In this document: positions 16,537 through 25,686 of the stretch, in pieces | Layout: the number at the start of each line of letters is the position of its first letter | Position numbering within the stretch: position 1 is the stretch's first letter | NCBI GenBank assembly: GCA_001421095.1 | Contig: LIIK01000001.1 | Coordinates: forward strand, 1-64,000 | Direction of reading: 5' to 3' | From: Candidatus [Bacteroides] periocalifornicus | GTDB taxonomy: Bacteria > Bacteroidota > Bacteroidia > Bacteroidales > CAJPTX01 | Length of the DNA stretch: 64,000 nucleotides | Translations under genes and position numbers: made by a program | The notes under the pieces: model-generated | What the model was told of the DNA's origin: nothing | Seen by the model: the letters and a program-made list of their open reading frames with translations, nothing else | Database searches by the model: none

Positions 16537-18069
16537 TCAGCACCCTCCGCCTAGGTATTGTTGCAACGCCTTCACTCGCTTTACCGTCTCTCCCGCCCCG
16601 AGGAATGCAATGATGCTCGCCACATCTACTCCCCTCGATTCGCCTACTAGGGCTAGGCGGAGGGTATTCATCACCTTACCTTTTGGCCAGCTGTGCACCT
16701 CTATGGTGCTGTTTAGCTCATTGGCTATACCCTCTGCGCTGCTGTTTGGGTGTTGCTCTAGCGTGCTGGCGAGCAGTGCTAGCCAAGCGGAACTCTCTGG
16801 AGTGGTGTGCTTTTTCACCGCCTTCTCATCGTAGGCCGTGGGGGCTTGCCAGAGGTAGTCGGTCTCTGCCCAGAGGTCGGGGAGCAGATTCACCCGTTCT
16901 CGCACCAATCCTACAGCCCGTTCTAGGTGCTCTGGCGTTGCCACTATCCCTTTGCCCTTTAGGCATTGCCCTAGCCAATGGGTAAGTACCTCCTCGGGCG
17001 CAAGCATCAGGTGGGCGTGGTTGAACCACTTGGCCCGCTCAGGGTCGAACCTTGCGCCCGATTTGCTTACCCGTTCCAGCGAGAAGAGTTCTACCAGCTG
17101 CCCGAGCGAGAAGACCTCCTGGTCGTTCCCAGGATTCCACCCCAGCAGCGCGAGCATATTCAGGAATGCTGAGGGTAGGTAGCCGTCTTCACGGTAGCCA
17201 CGGTACACCTCGCCCGTGGCCGTTTCCCACTCTAGGGGGAATACCGGGAAGCCCATCTTATCGCCATCGCGCTTGCTGAGCTTGCCGTTACCCGTAGGTT
17301 TGAGTATCAGGGGTAGATGCGCGAATTGCGGCATCGTATCAGTCCAACCGAAGGCCTCGTATAGCAGGTAGTGTAGCGGGAGGGAGGGGAGCCACTCCTC
17401 GCCCCTTATCACGTGGCTTATCTCCATGAGGTGGTCATCCACTATGTTGGCCAGGTGGTAGGTGGGCAGCCCATCTGCATGCTTGTAGAGCACCTTGTCG
17501 TCTAGGGTGTCGGTGTGCACCTCTACCCGCCCACGGATGAGGTCATCCATCACCACCGTGCGGTTGGCAGGTATCTGGAATCGCACCACCCAGTTGGGAT
17601 CCTCCTCCAGTCTCCGAGCAACCTCATCGGGTGGCAGGGTAAGCGAATTGCGCAATCCTTGACGGGTATTTGGCCCATAGGCAAAGGCCTTTCCCTCCGC
17701 CTCATGCTCGGTGCGTAGCCTGGTGAGTTCTTCTGCCGAATCGAAGGCGTAGTAGGCCCATCCTTTGGCCACCAGTTCCTCTGCGTATTTTAGGTATATC
17801 GCCTTCCGCTCGCTCTGCCTGTAGGGGCCATGCGGGCCGCCCTCCTCCACCCCCTCGTCTGCGCGTAGTCCGCACCAGCGCAGCGATTCGAAAATGTAGC
17901 CCTCAGCCCCTGGCACGTAGCGGGTGCTGTCAGTATCCTCTATCCGCAGCAGGAAATCGCCCCCGTGCTGTCGGGCGAATAGGTAGTTGAACAGCGCGGT
18001 GCGCACACCTCCTATGTGCAGCGGCCCGGTGGGGCTGGGGGCAAAACGTACTCGTACTCTACGCTCCAT
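16537..18069 (-). CDS. gltX: Glutamate--tRNA ligase
   Basis: Charges tRNA-Glu in the cytoplasm; class I synthetase of 510 residues from the chosen Met. Signatures are RFAPSPTGPLHIGGVRTALFN near the N terminus (HIGH-type motif) and KLSKRDGDKMG for the KMSKS loop. The C-terminal anticodon-binding helical domain runs from about residue 360. A Met 5 codons upstream (18084) is also possible; I chose 18069 because homologs begin 2-5 residues before RVRFAPSPTG. The -7 box at 18117-18124 precedes both. The gene for its substrate tRNA-Glu is in this window at 34.6 kb. Confidence 0.95.
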   Translation of the reverse strand: MERRVRVRFAPSPTGPLHIGGVRTALFNYLFARQHGGDFLLRIEDTDSTRYVPGAEGYIFESLRWCGLRADEGVEEGGPHGPYRQSERKAIYLKYAEELVAKGWAYYAFDSAEELTRLRTEHEAEGKAFAYGPNTRQGLRNSLTLPPDEVARRLEEDPNWVVRFQIPANRTVVMDDLIRGRVEVHTDTLDDKVLYKHADGLPTYHLANIVDDHLMEISHVIRGEEWLPSLPLHYLLYEAFGWTDTMPQFAHLPLILKPTGNGKLSKRDGDKMGFPVFPLEWETATGEVYRGYREDGYLPSAFLNMLALLGWNPGNDQEVFSLGQLVELFSLERVSKSGARFDPERAKWFNHAHLMLAPEEVLTHWLGQCLKGKGIVATPEHLERAVGLVRERVNLLPDLWAETDYLWQAPTAYDEKAVKKHTTPESSAWLALLASTLEQHPNSSAEGIANELNSTIEVHSWPKGKVMNTLRLALVGESRGVDVASIIAFLGAGETVKRVKALQQYLGGGC

Positions 18070-18116
18070 CTTCTCTTCTAGCAAATTACGGTGGTAAAAT
18101 CCCGTAGAATTCGCCC

Positions 18117-18124
18117 CAAAGGTA
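18117..18124 (-). promoter_or_regulatory. -7 box for gltX
   Basis: TACCTTTG on the minus strand, 33-48 nt before the two possible gltX start codons. The -33 region is poor. Confidence 0.55.
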
Positions 18125-18375
18125 GGGAAAAATCGGCATAGCTGTTTACAGGCGAACAGGCGACCCTCGTATCGATCCCCCCTTAGCGTTATAGGGCCAA
18201 AAGCCTCGTGCTTAAGAGCAGCTTTCCCTTGCTAGTGAGTAAATGGATTTTAAGCAAGCGATTCCACTTACCGAATGCTGTAGCGACTGGACATTACGCG
18301 CGTTTCTCTGGGATCTTGTATTGAGTAGGATTAGGCCCCGGGGCAACGAACTTTTCTTGCTATCTAAAATTTGTC

Positions 18376-18383
18376 TAAATTTG
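18376..18383 (+). promoter_or_regulatory. -7 box for lipoprotein gene
   Basis: TAAATTTG, an exact TAnnTTTG match, 50 nt before the ATG at 18434. A second similar TAAAATTTG lies about 12 nt upstream. Confidence 0.5.
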
Positions 18384-18433
18384 CCCAGTCGTTTCCCACC
18401 CGATTTGTAGGAGTAACTAATACCAAAATCACT

Positions 18434-19222
18434 ATGGTACAGATTCGTAGATTTCTCGTTCCAATGCTCTGCATAGCCTCCATTGCCGGGCTATCGCTAC
18501 TCGCTTCCTGCTCCAAGGAGACCAAGAAGGAAGAGCCAACGCCTCAGCCGCAACCCAAGCCCCAACCGCAGCCCCAGCCAGGCGACCACACCTACAAGAA
18601 TGCTGGCGTATGGAGTCCTGCCAAGTTCGCAGCGGTTACGATGGGGGCTTCCATAATCGACCTGCAGGATAAGGCCAAAGGACTTGAGGTTCTCGGGAAA
18701 CTCTTTGCCCAATACAAAGGGCTTATCCCTACCATTACCGACGAGATGGTGAAGGGGCATCTGGAGGATGCCGGGAATCTTATCGACCTCCTGAAGGATG
18801 CGAAGTTCGACCTGAAGCAGGATGGCAAGCTCGAGATTACAGGGCTGGCCGGGGTGGCAAACCCTGTAGTCGGCACCTGGTTCGACAATAATGTGGATGC
18901 CCTGGGAGGATTCCTCTACAGCGCGAAGTTGCCAGAACTCGATGCCAAGTACACCCACGGATTGGCTGGGCTCATCCTCCAGCGTATGTTCCGCGAGAAC
19001 GCGAAGGTTCAAAAGACCAAATCGGGGAATTTCCTCCTCCTCATGCTCCAGGACGACATTCTTCTGGAGTACGCCAAGCGCTATGAGAATCCCCCAGCTG
19101 GCGAAGCGGAAACGCCCGAGCAGAAGGTGGCCCGCGAGACCCACTACAAGAATTGCCAAAAGGCGGCAAACGGCATGATGAAGAATGCGCAAGCGGGGTT
19201 CTACTTCTTGCCCAAGAAGTAG
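18434..19222 (+). CDS. Hypothetical lipoprotein with Pro-Gln-rich linker
   Basis: Predicted lipoprotein of 262 residues, not recognised. It has a signal peptide with lipobox (SLLASC, Cys26) and a Lys/Glu stretch. A low-complexity PQPQPKPQPQ linker (about residues 35-52) follows, then an alpha-helical domain of about 205 residues with many Leu, Lys and Asp. No catalytic motif is visible. The linker suggests a domain held off the membrane surface. The start at 18434 puts the signal peptide at the N terminus; the frame is open further upstream but crosses the -7 box. Monocistronic, with a strong terminator 95 nt after the stop. A leftward open frame on the opposite strand (18497-19303) is an antisense shadow. 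Confidence 0.75.
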   Translation: MVQIRRFLVPMLCIASIAGLSLLASCSKETKKEEPTPQPQPKPQPQPQPGDHTYKNAGVWSPAKFAAVTMGASIIDLQDKAKGLEVLGKLFAQYKGLIPTITDEMVKGHLEDAGNLIDLLKDAKFDLKQDGKLEITGLAGVANPVVGTWFDNNVDALGGFLYSAKLPELDAKYTHGLAGLILQRMFRENAKVQKTKSGNFLLLMLQDDILLEYAKRYENPPAGEAETPEQKVARETHYKNCQKAANGMMKNAQAGFYFLPKK

Positions 19223-19316
19223 GCACCCCGTATTAGGGCTTCCCAGTCCCGCAGCAGGAAGCGAGTGGAGGCCCATAGCAGCGCAATCCTCAGATTCTCC
19301 CACCCATCGTGCGTGG

Positions 19317-19349
19317 CAGGCGGTATCACCAGGTACCGCCTGTTTTTTA
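19317..19349 (+). terminator. Intrinsic terminator after lipoprotein gene
   Basis: CAGGCGGTA (19317-19325) pairs with TACCGCCTG (19334-19342) and is followed by TTTTTT. Confidence 0.85.
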
Positions 19350-19378
19350 TGCGCTTTCGCAAAGCCCTCCCCTTACGG

Positions 19379-19412
19379 ACAGGCGGGGAATTTTCGCATT
19401 GCGAAGACCCCG
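19379..19412. repeat. Short hairpin repeat family C, copy 1
   Basis: GGCGGGGAA-TTTTCGCATTGCGAAGA: the CTTCGCnnTGCGAAG-type palindrome with a GGCGGGG lead that also occurs at 26124-26150, 26261-26290 and 57579-57614. Confidence 0.55.
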
Positions 19413-19435
19413 ACCCTAGGGTGATACTTTCGAAC

Positions 19436-19963
19436 CTATTTTCTCACTGGGATTCCTGGTCCCAACACATCTTCTGGTTGTAAATAGAAAGTCCATTCGT
19501 ACCAACGCTGTCCTTTCTCATCGATCCTACGATGAAAATCCCAGTTCGCCTCATTGAAAAAATGGTGTCCCGATCTATCTACATCGCTAGGATGCCACTC
19601 TTTCAGAATACTAGTACTATCAGCATTATATAGGCGCACAACCATGGTCTTGCAAAACGGATAGCATATATAGGTAAAAAGTGTATCGTACTGCGGCGAT
19701 CCTGTATTAACAACCGCGAGGAATTTAGTACCGTTCTTTTTGACTTCACGCGACCAAGGCGCCTGATAGTATAACACTCCAAGCCCAAGAGTATCTTTCA
19801 CATACCACCTTACCGTATTCTCAATCCATACCCCATCGGAACGATCGTTAAGGCGGTTTTCTATCCAGCTGCATGATTGGATAGAAAAAATGACGATAGA
19901 TAAAACGCCTAAGATTTTCAACGTATTAAAAATCTTCCAAAAGATCCGGTTGAAAGGCTGCAT
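19436..19963 (-). CDS. Hypothetical lipoprotein in AT-richer island
   Basis: Unrecognised protein of 175 residues. An N-terminal hydrophobic segment ends in a lipobox-like SIQSC (Cys31). The rest is rich in Trp, Tyr and Asp with alternating strand-like pattern (WIENTVRWYVKDTLGLGVLY, WYEWTFYLQPEDV), suggesting a small beta-sandwich exposed in the periplasm or at the surface. The start overlaps the end of the metallopeptidase-like gene by 38 nt, so the two are probably co-expressed. Its codons are visibly more A/T-rich than those of neighbouring genes, as for its partner, which suggests joint acquisition. Confidence 0.65.
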   Translation of the reverse strand: MQPFNRIFWKIFNTLKILGVLSIVIFSIQSCSWIENRLNDRSDGVWIENTVRWYVKDTLGLGVLYYQAPWSREVKKNGTKFLAVVNTGSPQYDTLFTYICYPFCKTMVVRLYNADSTSILKEWHPSDVDRSGHHFFNEANWDFHRRIDEKGQRWYEWTFYLQPEDVLGPGIPVRK

Positions 19964-21686
19964 AAATCAGATCTATCTTATTAGGATACGCATTAAACAA
20001 CGCCTGCCGAAGCCCTTCTACAGAACGAATATGTGGCGTAAGGCAATCGAATATTTCTTTAGAAGACAACTCGTTATGAACCATTAGCTTGTAAATCTTA
20101 GATGGTTTAAACCAATTTGCCCTCAATAAAGCCGTATTCTCTATTCCATAGCGTCTTTTCGTCAGATAAACCTCCATTGCATACCCCCACATCTCCACTA
20201 CTGCACATACCCCAGCATTTTTTCCTGTACCGTCGCCATAGGCTCCATAAGTCGCCACGTACTGCATATCGTCTCTCCAGTACATCGATCCTACCTGCGA
20301 AAAGTGGCTCGCATGTGATAACTCATGGCAGGTAGTACCAAATACATCTCGACTGTTATATCCAGGAGTCCCTATAACGAGATCAGGAAGTCCCGCAAAG
20401 AGGAGATTGCTTAATTCGCGCGTGAGTGGGTAAAAAAATAGTACAGAAAAAAAGTTGATCCAGTGCTTATTGGTCATAAAAGCCATTGGTTGTCGGACAT
20501 GGTGTAGCATGCAGGTTGCAGCAACACGCCACTTGGTAAAAACCGCAATTTTCAGTCCACCTGGTGGGGGCATAATTCCAAACTGATCACAATAATCATA
20601 ATAATACACTACAGCATTCCCCACGGTAATCCAGTCCCAAATACCAGCCTCCCGGCCTACATCCCGACTATACCCTGCCCGACTATGGAAACCCGCATAA
20701 TACGTAGCCTCCGCAAAAAAAGCCCAGTTGCCCCATAGACTAACCCCTTCAGCATAATCAAAATGCAACGAGTAATAGGGCGATACCAAAAAGCCTGTCG
20801 ACATAACGTAATGCCCATTTCGGTCTGTTCGGGTCGAACTCCAATACACTCCTAAGTGGCACCGTACACGGAGTCTCTGGGCAGGGACATAGCCAGCATC
20901 CTGAGTATCATACACCCGAATTGTACCCTGCGGAAATCTTATCGTTGGAAGTATCTTCTTAATTTTTTTCCAAAACCACCCAAAAGGATTAAAACGAGTA
21001 TTATTCTTTCCCAATAATCTCAATGACACTGGCGCATCTTCCACCTCGTCAAAATCCTCTAAATCGAGCTCATTCACCAATCCATGCTGAAAAAGTGATA
21101 TCAGCTCCACATACCTCCATATGGTTTCCTCTATTTGACCAGGGACATTCGGATCGCTTCCATTTGCTCCCGGTGGTAAAAAGCACTCTTCTAGCACTTC
21201 ATGCAGTACATCTGGTATTGATTGTCCTACCTGTATAGTCGTGTATTGCCAGGTAATTGCAGATGGTGGAAGAGTCGGATCATGATAGGGAGCTAGTCCA
21301 GTGCTAGGAATCCTATCTAACGGATAGGAAAATAATTCTAGGCCAACTCGCCTCAACGCATTGTACTCTCCTGTATCCCGCGGCAGGAATCGTATATAGA
21401 GATGCGTGGGGTTCAGACGAGGGAATTCAGTTTCTCCCTGTAATGCAAGAAGTGTATCATAGGCTCTCTGTATAGATGCAAGCGAATACGGATTGCCAAA
21501 TGATTGCCCCAGCCGCATTCTTTCATGCGGTTCTGGGACATATGAAAAATCACTACCTTTTTCTTGTTCTGGAATAGGAGAAGCTGTCGTTCTCATGCTC
21601 TCTCTTTTACAGGAAAACGACAGCGTCAAGAAAAGAAAAAAGAACAATGAGTAAATAACAAATCGGAGTAATCTAGATTTTCTCAT
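19926..21686 (-). CDS. HExxH putative zinc metallopeptidase lipoprotein
   Basis: Predicted surface or periplasmic lipoprotein of 586 residues. The signal peptide ends in lipobox LSFSC (Cys26). The middle (about 255-330) has beta-rich sequence with VRCHLGVYWSSTRTDRNGHY, resembling a carboxypeptidase-regulatory/Ig-like domain. A gluzincin-type zinc motif HELSH begins at His454; Glu498 in VVEMWGYAME is a plausible third ligand, 40 residues after the second His. No specific peptidase family was recognised, so the activity is inferred from this motif only. The gene is AT-richer than its surroundings and is coupled to a small lipoprotein downstream. Substrate unknown. Confidence 0.7.
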   Translation of the reverse strand: MRKSRLLRFVIYSLFFFLFLTLSFSCKRESMRTTASPIPEQEKGSDFSYVPEPHERMRLGQSFGNPYSLASIQRAYDTLLALQGETEFPRLNPTHLYIRFLPRDTGEYNALRRVGLELFSYPLDRIPSTGLAPYHDPTLPPSAITWQYTTIQVGQSIPDVLHEVLEECFLPPGANGSDPNVPGQIEETIWRYVELISLFQHGLVNELDLEDFDEVEDAPVSLRLLGKNNTRFNPFGWFWKKIKKILPTIRFPQGTIRVYDTQDAGYVPAQRLRVRCHLGVYWSSTRTDRNGHYVMSTGFLVSPYYSLHFDYAEGVSLWGNWAFFAEATYYAGFHSRAGYSRDVGREAGIWDWITVGNAVVYYYDYCDQFGIMPPPGGLKIAVFTKWRVAATCMLHHVRQPMAFMTNKHWINFFSVLFFYPLTRELSNLLFAGLPDLVIGTPGYNSRDVFGTTCHELSHASHFSQVGSMYWRDDMQYVATYGAYGDGTGKNAGVCAVVEMWGYAMEVYLTKRRYGIENTALLRANWFKPSKIYKLMVHNELSSKEIFDCLTPHIRSVEGLRQALFNAYPNKIDLIYAAFQPDLLEDF

Positions 21687-21727
21687 ACAAAAAGTTCCTT
21701 CGTTCCTTCCACTTACCTTACATTACT

Positions 21728-22339
21728 CTACCTCCGCCTCCAGCCCCTCTGCCGCTCCATCACCACCTGGTACACCACGGCATCGGCCACGTCGAACTCC
21801 GCGCCGCTCGGCATTCTGAATGGTCTGGCCGCTCGCCGCTCCACCTGTATGGGAGGCTCGGCCTTTATGCCGGGCTGCCCCTCGGCCTCGGGGGTGAACT
21901 GGTAGGTCTCCTCAGGCTCTGAGCTTGCGCTTGGGGCATCTACCCTATCGAGCACCCCGCTCCACCGGCTGTAATCAGCCCCGCTGCCCGCGAGGGAACC
22001 CGTGTAGACCCCCTCCGCCTCGCCTGACTCCGCACGGATAGGCTCTGCTCCCAAAGATCCGGTTTCCCGGGCTGCCGCCGCCTGCTGATTCGCTTCATAG
22101 CGCAGAGTCTCAGCATACTCCTGGTGTTCTGGACGCCCTACAGCATCCACCCCGCCATTTATGGGTTCTTCCTCCTCATCCTCGTCGGGTAGCTCATCGG
22201 TTTGGAGAAGCTCGCGCTCACGCTGCTCCTGGAGCGCCTCCAGCAGTCTGGACATCGTTACGCTTTTCCGCTTCTTCTGCGCCTTCACGTAGGCCGAAAT
22301 GATCCAAGATAGCACGGCCAATACAACCAACCACTGCAT
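21728..22339 (-). CDS. Hypothetical membrane-anchored acidic protein
   Basis: Not recognised. Of 203 residues, an N-terminal transmembrane helix (WLVVLAVLSWIISAYVKA, about residues 3-20) is followed by a basic patch (QKKRKS) and a helical Glu/Arg/Leu region. An Asp/Glu run (DEDEEEE) and a long low-complexity Ala/Glu/Gly/Pro stretch follow. The C-terminal block (RAARPFRMPSGAEFDVADAVVYQVVMERQR) may be a short conserved element. The basic patch suggests an inside-facing C terminus. It lies 146 nt downstream of korB, on the same strand. GC content returns to the genome norm here. Confidence 0.6.
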   Translation of the reverse strand: MQWLVVLAVLSWIISAYVKAQKKRKSVTMSRLLEALQEQRERELLQTDELPDEDEEEEPINGGVDAVGRPEHQEYAETLRYEANQQAAAARETGSLGAEPIRAESGEAEGVYTGSLAGSGADYSRWSGVLDRVDAPSASSEPEETYQFTPEAEGQPGIKAEPPIQVERRAARPFRMPSGAEFDVADAVVYQVVMERQRGWRRR

Positions 22340-22485
22340 AGCTTACGGCAAAATGGGGGATGGCAACACTCCGCTGCGCATCCCCCTGATTGACTGAATA
22401 GAAACAAACATCCCCATCTACACCTGCCCATAGGCGCACGGTGCTCTGCACATTGCATCACTTGCTAGGCTGGCATCGGCAGAGG

Positions 22486-23505
22486 CTACAGCTCATAGGT
22501 CTCTCCACTACGCAGCAGATCGTCTACGCAGTGGAATTTAGATTTCTCCCGCACCTCATCCTGCTGATGCTCCACCGCCTGGTCATAGGTAGGACCCGGC
22601 ACATTGCGGATAACCCCCAGTGCCACAGGGAGCGTCGGGTAGTTCATCCCAGCCAGCAGCATGTGGAGTCCCGTGTCGCTCTCGTGGGCATCGTGCCGCA
22701 GGATGTTCTCCTCGGTGTAGCCATCCTTGCCGAGCTGTACGGCCTTCAGCTGGAACCCATTCAGGATCAACCCTTTATCCCTATTCTTACCGAACACCAT
22801 AGGCTCGCCGTGCTTGAGGTAGATTACCCTATCGTCACGCACCGCCTTGTCGGTAATATTGGTGTAGGCCCCGTCGTTGAAAATCACGCAGTTCTGCAGG
22901 AATTCCACCACGCTGGTGCCGTCGTGTTTGGCAGCCTCCACCAGGATTTCGGTCGAGAGCGCCATCTCCACGTCGAGCGACCGTGCGAAGAACGTTCCCT
23001 TTGCCCCAATCACCAGCTGCCCAGGGATGAATGGCCGTTCTACCGTGCCGTAGGGCGAGGTCTTGGTGACCGCGCCGAACTTCGATGTAGGGCTGTATTG
23101 CCCCTTGGTGAGGCCGTAGATCTCGTTGTTGAACAGCAGGATGTTGATGTCCACATTCCTACGCACGGCGTGGATAAAATGATTCCCCCCAATAGCGAGC
23201 GCATCGCCATCGCCGGTAATCTGCCAAACGCTGAGCTTTGGGTTGGCCGTCTTCACCCCTGTAGATATCGCGGTGGCGCGCCCATGGATGGAGTGGAAGC
23301 CAAAGGTGTCCACATAGTAGGGGAATCGGCTCGAGCACCCGATACCCGAGATCACGGTGAATCGTTCCTTCTCATAGCCCAGCGCCTCGGCCACCAGCGG
23401 GAAAGCCTTCTGCACAGAGGCGAGTATGGCATGGTCGCCACAACCAGGGCACCACCGCACCTCCTGGTCGTTCTTGAAATCTGCTACTGCTAGCCTACAA
23501 CTCAT
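22486..23505 (-). CDS. korB: 2-oxoacid:ferredoxin oxidoreductase, beta subunit
   Basis: Thiamine-pyrophosphate-binding subunit of 2-oxoglutarate (or related 2-oxoacid):ferredoxin oxidoreductase, 339 residues. It carries the cluster/TPP-region cysteines in WCPGCGDHA, the segment GIGCSSR, and the TPP-Mg motif GDGDALAIGGNH...NNEIYGLTKGQYSPTS. Together with KorA it oxidatively decarboxylates the 2-oxoacid to the acyl-CoA and reduces ferredoxin. Sequence favours the KorB family over pyruvate synthase, but substrate range needs assay. It is 14 nt after korA in one operon. Confidence 0.92.
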   Translation of the reverse strand: MSCRLAVADFKNDQEVRWCPGCGDHAILASVQKAFPLVAEALGYEKERFTVISGIGCSSRFPYYVDTFGFHSIHGRATAISTGVKTANPKLSVWQITGDGDALAIGGNHFIHAVRRNVDINILLFNNEIYGLTKGQYSPTSKFGAVTKTSPYGTVERPFIPGQLVIGAKGTFFARSLDVEMALSTEILVEAAKHDGTSVVEFLQNCVIFNDGAYTNITDKAVRDDRVIYLKHGEPMVFGKNRDKGLILNGFQLKAVQLGKDGYTEENILRHDAHESDTGLHMLLAGMNYPTLPVALGVIRNVPGPTYDQAVEHQQDEVREKSKFHCVDDLLRSGETYEL

Positions 23506-23519
23506 GGTATAGCCCTCCG

Positions 23520-25394
23520 TTACAGCATTTTGTTTATGTTTTCTACCAGCTCTATGGTGGTGAAGGGCAACCCCTGCACCTTGTTGTACTGCTCAAAGGC
23601 CGTGCCTGGGAACTGCATGCGCAGGTAGCCGGCAAACTGGCCCATGTTGAGCTCGCACACCACCCTTTTCTTGAAGCGGGGGAAAATCTCCCCGAGGTTG
23701 GCCGGCAGCGGATCGATGTATGATACGTGGCACAGCGAGACCTTCTTGCCCTCCTTGCGTAGCGCCCGCACGGCACTCAGCGTGTGGCCGTAGGTACCGC
23801 CCCAGCTCACTACCAGTACGTCGCCCTCCGGGTCGCCCTCCACCTCCTGCTTGGGTATCATGTTCTGCACCATCCGCACCTTCTCGGCCCGGTTGTTCAC
23901 CATCACCTGGTGGTTGAGCGGATCGTGCGATACATTCCCGGTCTTAGAATCCTTCTCCAGCCCCCCTATCCGGTGCTCCAGCCCCGCCTTGCCCGGCATG
24001 GCCCAGCTGCGCGCCATATTCTCGTTGCGCTTGTAGGGTAGGAATCGCTCCCCATTGGTGCGAGGCGGCTCTATGGGCGGATGGATTTCGGGATAATCCT
24101 TCATGTCTGGGATATGCCACGGCTGCGACCCGTTGGCGATGAAGCCGTCGGTGAGCAGAATCACGGGCGTCATCCGCTCCAGCGCGATGCGGCTTGCCTG
24201 GAATGCCATATCGAAACAGTCGCTCGGGCTCTTGGCGGCCACCACCACCAGCGGGCACTCCCCGTTCCGCCCGTAGAGCGCCTGCATTAGGTCGCTCTGC
24301 TCGGTCTTGGTGGGCAGCCCCGTGGAGGGCCCCCCCCGCTGCACATCTACTATCACCAGCGGCAACTCCGTCATTACCGCCAGCCCGAGCGCCTCGCTCT
24401 TGAGCGAGAGGCCAGGCCCCGAGGTGGTGGTAACCGCGAAGTTCCCCGCGAAGGCAGCCCCTATGGCCGTGCAGATGCCCGCAATCTCATCCTCTGCCTG
24501 CACCGTCTTACAGTTCAGCTCCTTACGCTTAGCCAGCTCCACCAGTATGTCGGTGGCGGGCGTTATGGGGTACGAACCGCAGAAGAGCGGGAGCTTGGCC
24601 TTCTCCGCCGCAGCCAGTAGCCCCCAGGCCGTGGCCACGTTCCCGCTGATGTTCCGGTAGAGCCCATGCTCGCGCACCTCTACCCGGGGCACCTCGTAGG
24701 TGTTGGCTATCGCCTGGATATTGTGCGCGTAGTTATACCCATCGTGCAGCACCTTCTTGTTGGCCTCTATCAGCTCGGGCTTCTTCTTGAACTTCTGCTC
24801 AAAGTAGCGCTCAGAGTGCTCCATAGGGCGGTCGAACATGAAGAAGAGCATCCCCAGCGCGAACATATTCTTGCAGCGGATGATGCTCTTGTTGTCCAGG
24901 CCCGTATCCTTGAGGCTCTCGCGTGTAAGCTCTGTGATGGGAGCTGGGATCACCCTGTAGTCCTGTAGGTTGAGCTCTGCTATCGGGTCATCGGTCTTAA
25001 AGCCCGCCTTCTGCAGCCACTTCGGGATGAAGGAGTCGGTATCCAGCAGTATCGTTCCGCCCGCCTTCATCCACTTGGCGTTGGCCTTCAGCGCCGCGGG
25101 GTTCATGGCCACCAGCACATCGCAGTAGTCGCCCGGGGTGTAAACCTTCTGGCTGCCAATGTGCACCTGGAATCCCGACACGCCCCCAATAGACCCCTGC
25201 GGCGCGCGAATCTCGGCAGGGTAGTCGGGGAACGTACTCACCCCGTTGCCCAGAAGAGCCGAGGAATCTGAGAATAGCGTTCCGGTGAGCTGCATGCCAT
25301 CGCCCGAGTCGCCGGAGAAGCGAATCACCAAATTGTGAAGCTCAATCGTGCGTTTCTCTAAATCCATAATCGCAAAATCCTCAAATTTAGACAC
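23520..25394 (-). CDS. korA: 2-oxoacid:ferredoxin oxidoreductase, alpha (gamma-alpha fused) subunit
   Basis: Subunit of 624 residues. The gamma-type domain is N-terminal (about 20-195), with IRFSGDSGDGMQLTG and VSTFPDYPAEIRAPQG. The alpha domain follows from about 225, with GSYPITPATDILVELAK and ETTSGPGLSLKSEALG-like sequence (TTTSGPGLSLKSEALG). A transketolase C-like domain (VLVVSWGGTYGHTLSAVRALR) comes last. This gamma-alpha fusion is usual in Bacteroidota. It contributes the CoA-acceptor and interface functions of the complex. A Met nine codons downstream of the chosen start is also possible. A -7 box lies about 85 nt upstream. No separate ferredoxin-like delta subunit gene is adjacent. 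Confidence 0.92.
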   Translation of the reverse strand: MSKFEDFAIMDLEKRTIELHNLVIRFSGDSGDGMQLTGTLFSDSSALLGNGVSTFPDYPAEIRAPQGSIGGVSGFQVHIGSQKVYTPGDYCDVLVAMNPAALKANAKWMKAGGTILLDTDSFIPKWLQKAGFKTDDPIAELNLQDYRVIPAPITELTRESLKDTGLDNKSIIRCKNMFALGMLFFMFDRPMEHSERYFEQKFKKKPELIEANKKVLHDGYNYAHNIQAIANTYEVPRVEVREHGLYRNISGNVATAWGLLAAAEKAKLPLFCGSYPITPATDILVELAKRKELNCKTVQAEDEIAGICTAIGAAFAGNFAVTTTSGPGLSLKSEALGLAVMTELPLVIVDVQRGGPSTGLPTKTEQSDLMQALYGRNGECPLVVVAAKSPSDCFDMAFQASRIALERMTPVILLTDGFIANGSQPWHIPDMKDYPEIHPPIEPPRTNGERFLPYKRNENMARSWAMPGKAGLEHRIGGLEKDSKTGNVSHDPLNHQVMVNNRAEKVRMVQNMIPKQEVEGDPEGDVLVVSWGGTYGHTLSAVRALRKEGKKVSLCHVSYIDPLPANLGEIFPRFKKRVVCELNMGQFAGYLRMQFPGTAFEQYNKVQGLPFTTIELVENINKML

Positions 25395-25477
25395 CCTAAT
25401 GCTAACGTTGCGGGTTCAAAAATCCCCGTAAAAGCTCCCGATCCCATGCCTGCCTCCCTTCCCCTCCATACTTGCCG

Positions 25478-25485
25478 CGAAGGTA
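25478..25485 (-). promoter_or_regulatory. Putative -7 box for korAB
   Basis: TACCTTCG on the minus strand (7 of 8 consensus), about 85 nt before the korA ATG. Upstream box not clear. Confidence 0.4.
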
Positions 25486-25686
25486 CAACATTTCTAGCTG
25501 CTAACCCATAAATCCCTATAGATGTTCCCAGTGCTAGATAAAGTATATTGATTATCAGCAGAGTAGAATAGTATAATAGAATGCGTACACATAAGGAATG
25601 GGTGAAAGTCCCGCCCCGCAGGGTAGATTTACCGAACAATGCGCCCCGAGCCACAAGGAGAACTGGCCAATAATACGCCACAGCAG

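Larger units (their letters stand above)
18070..18433. other. Divergent spacer between gltX and lipoprotein gene
   Basis: About 360 nt. It contains the leftward gltX -7 box (TACCTTTG, 18124-18117) and the rightward -7 box TAAATTTG (18376-18383) for the lipoprotein gene at 18434. No gene, RNA or clear repeat was recognised in the rest. Confidence 0.5.

Noticed and set aside
18497..19303. Leftward 268-codon open frame
   Set aside because: Exact antisense shadow of the lipoprotein gene at 18434-19222, which has a lipobox, promoter and terminator; the shadow has no domain or signal.
22441..23493. Rightward 350-codon open frame
   Set aside because: Antisense of korB; composition rich in His and Arg as expected for the complement of a GC-rich gene.
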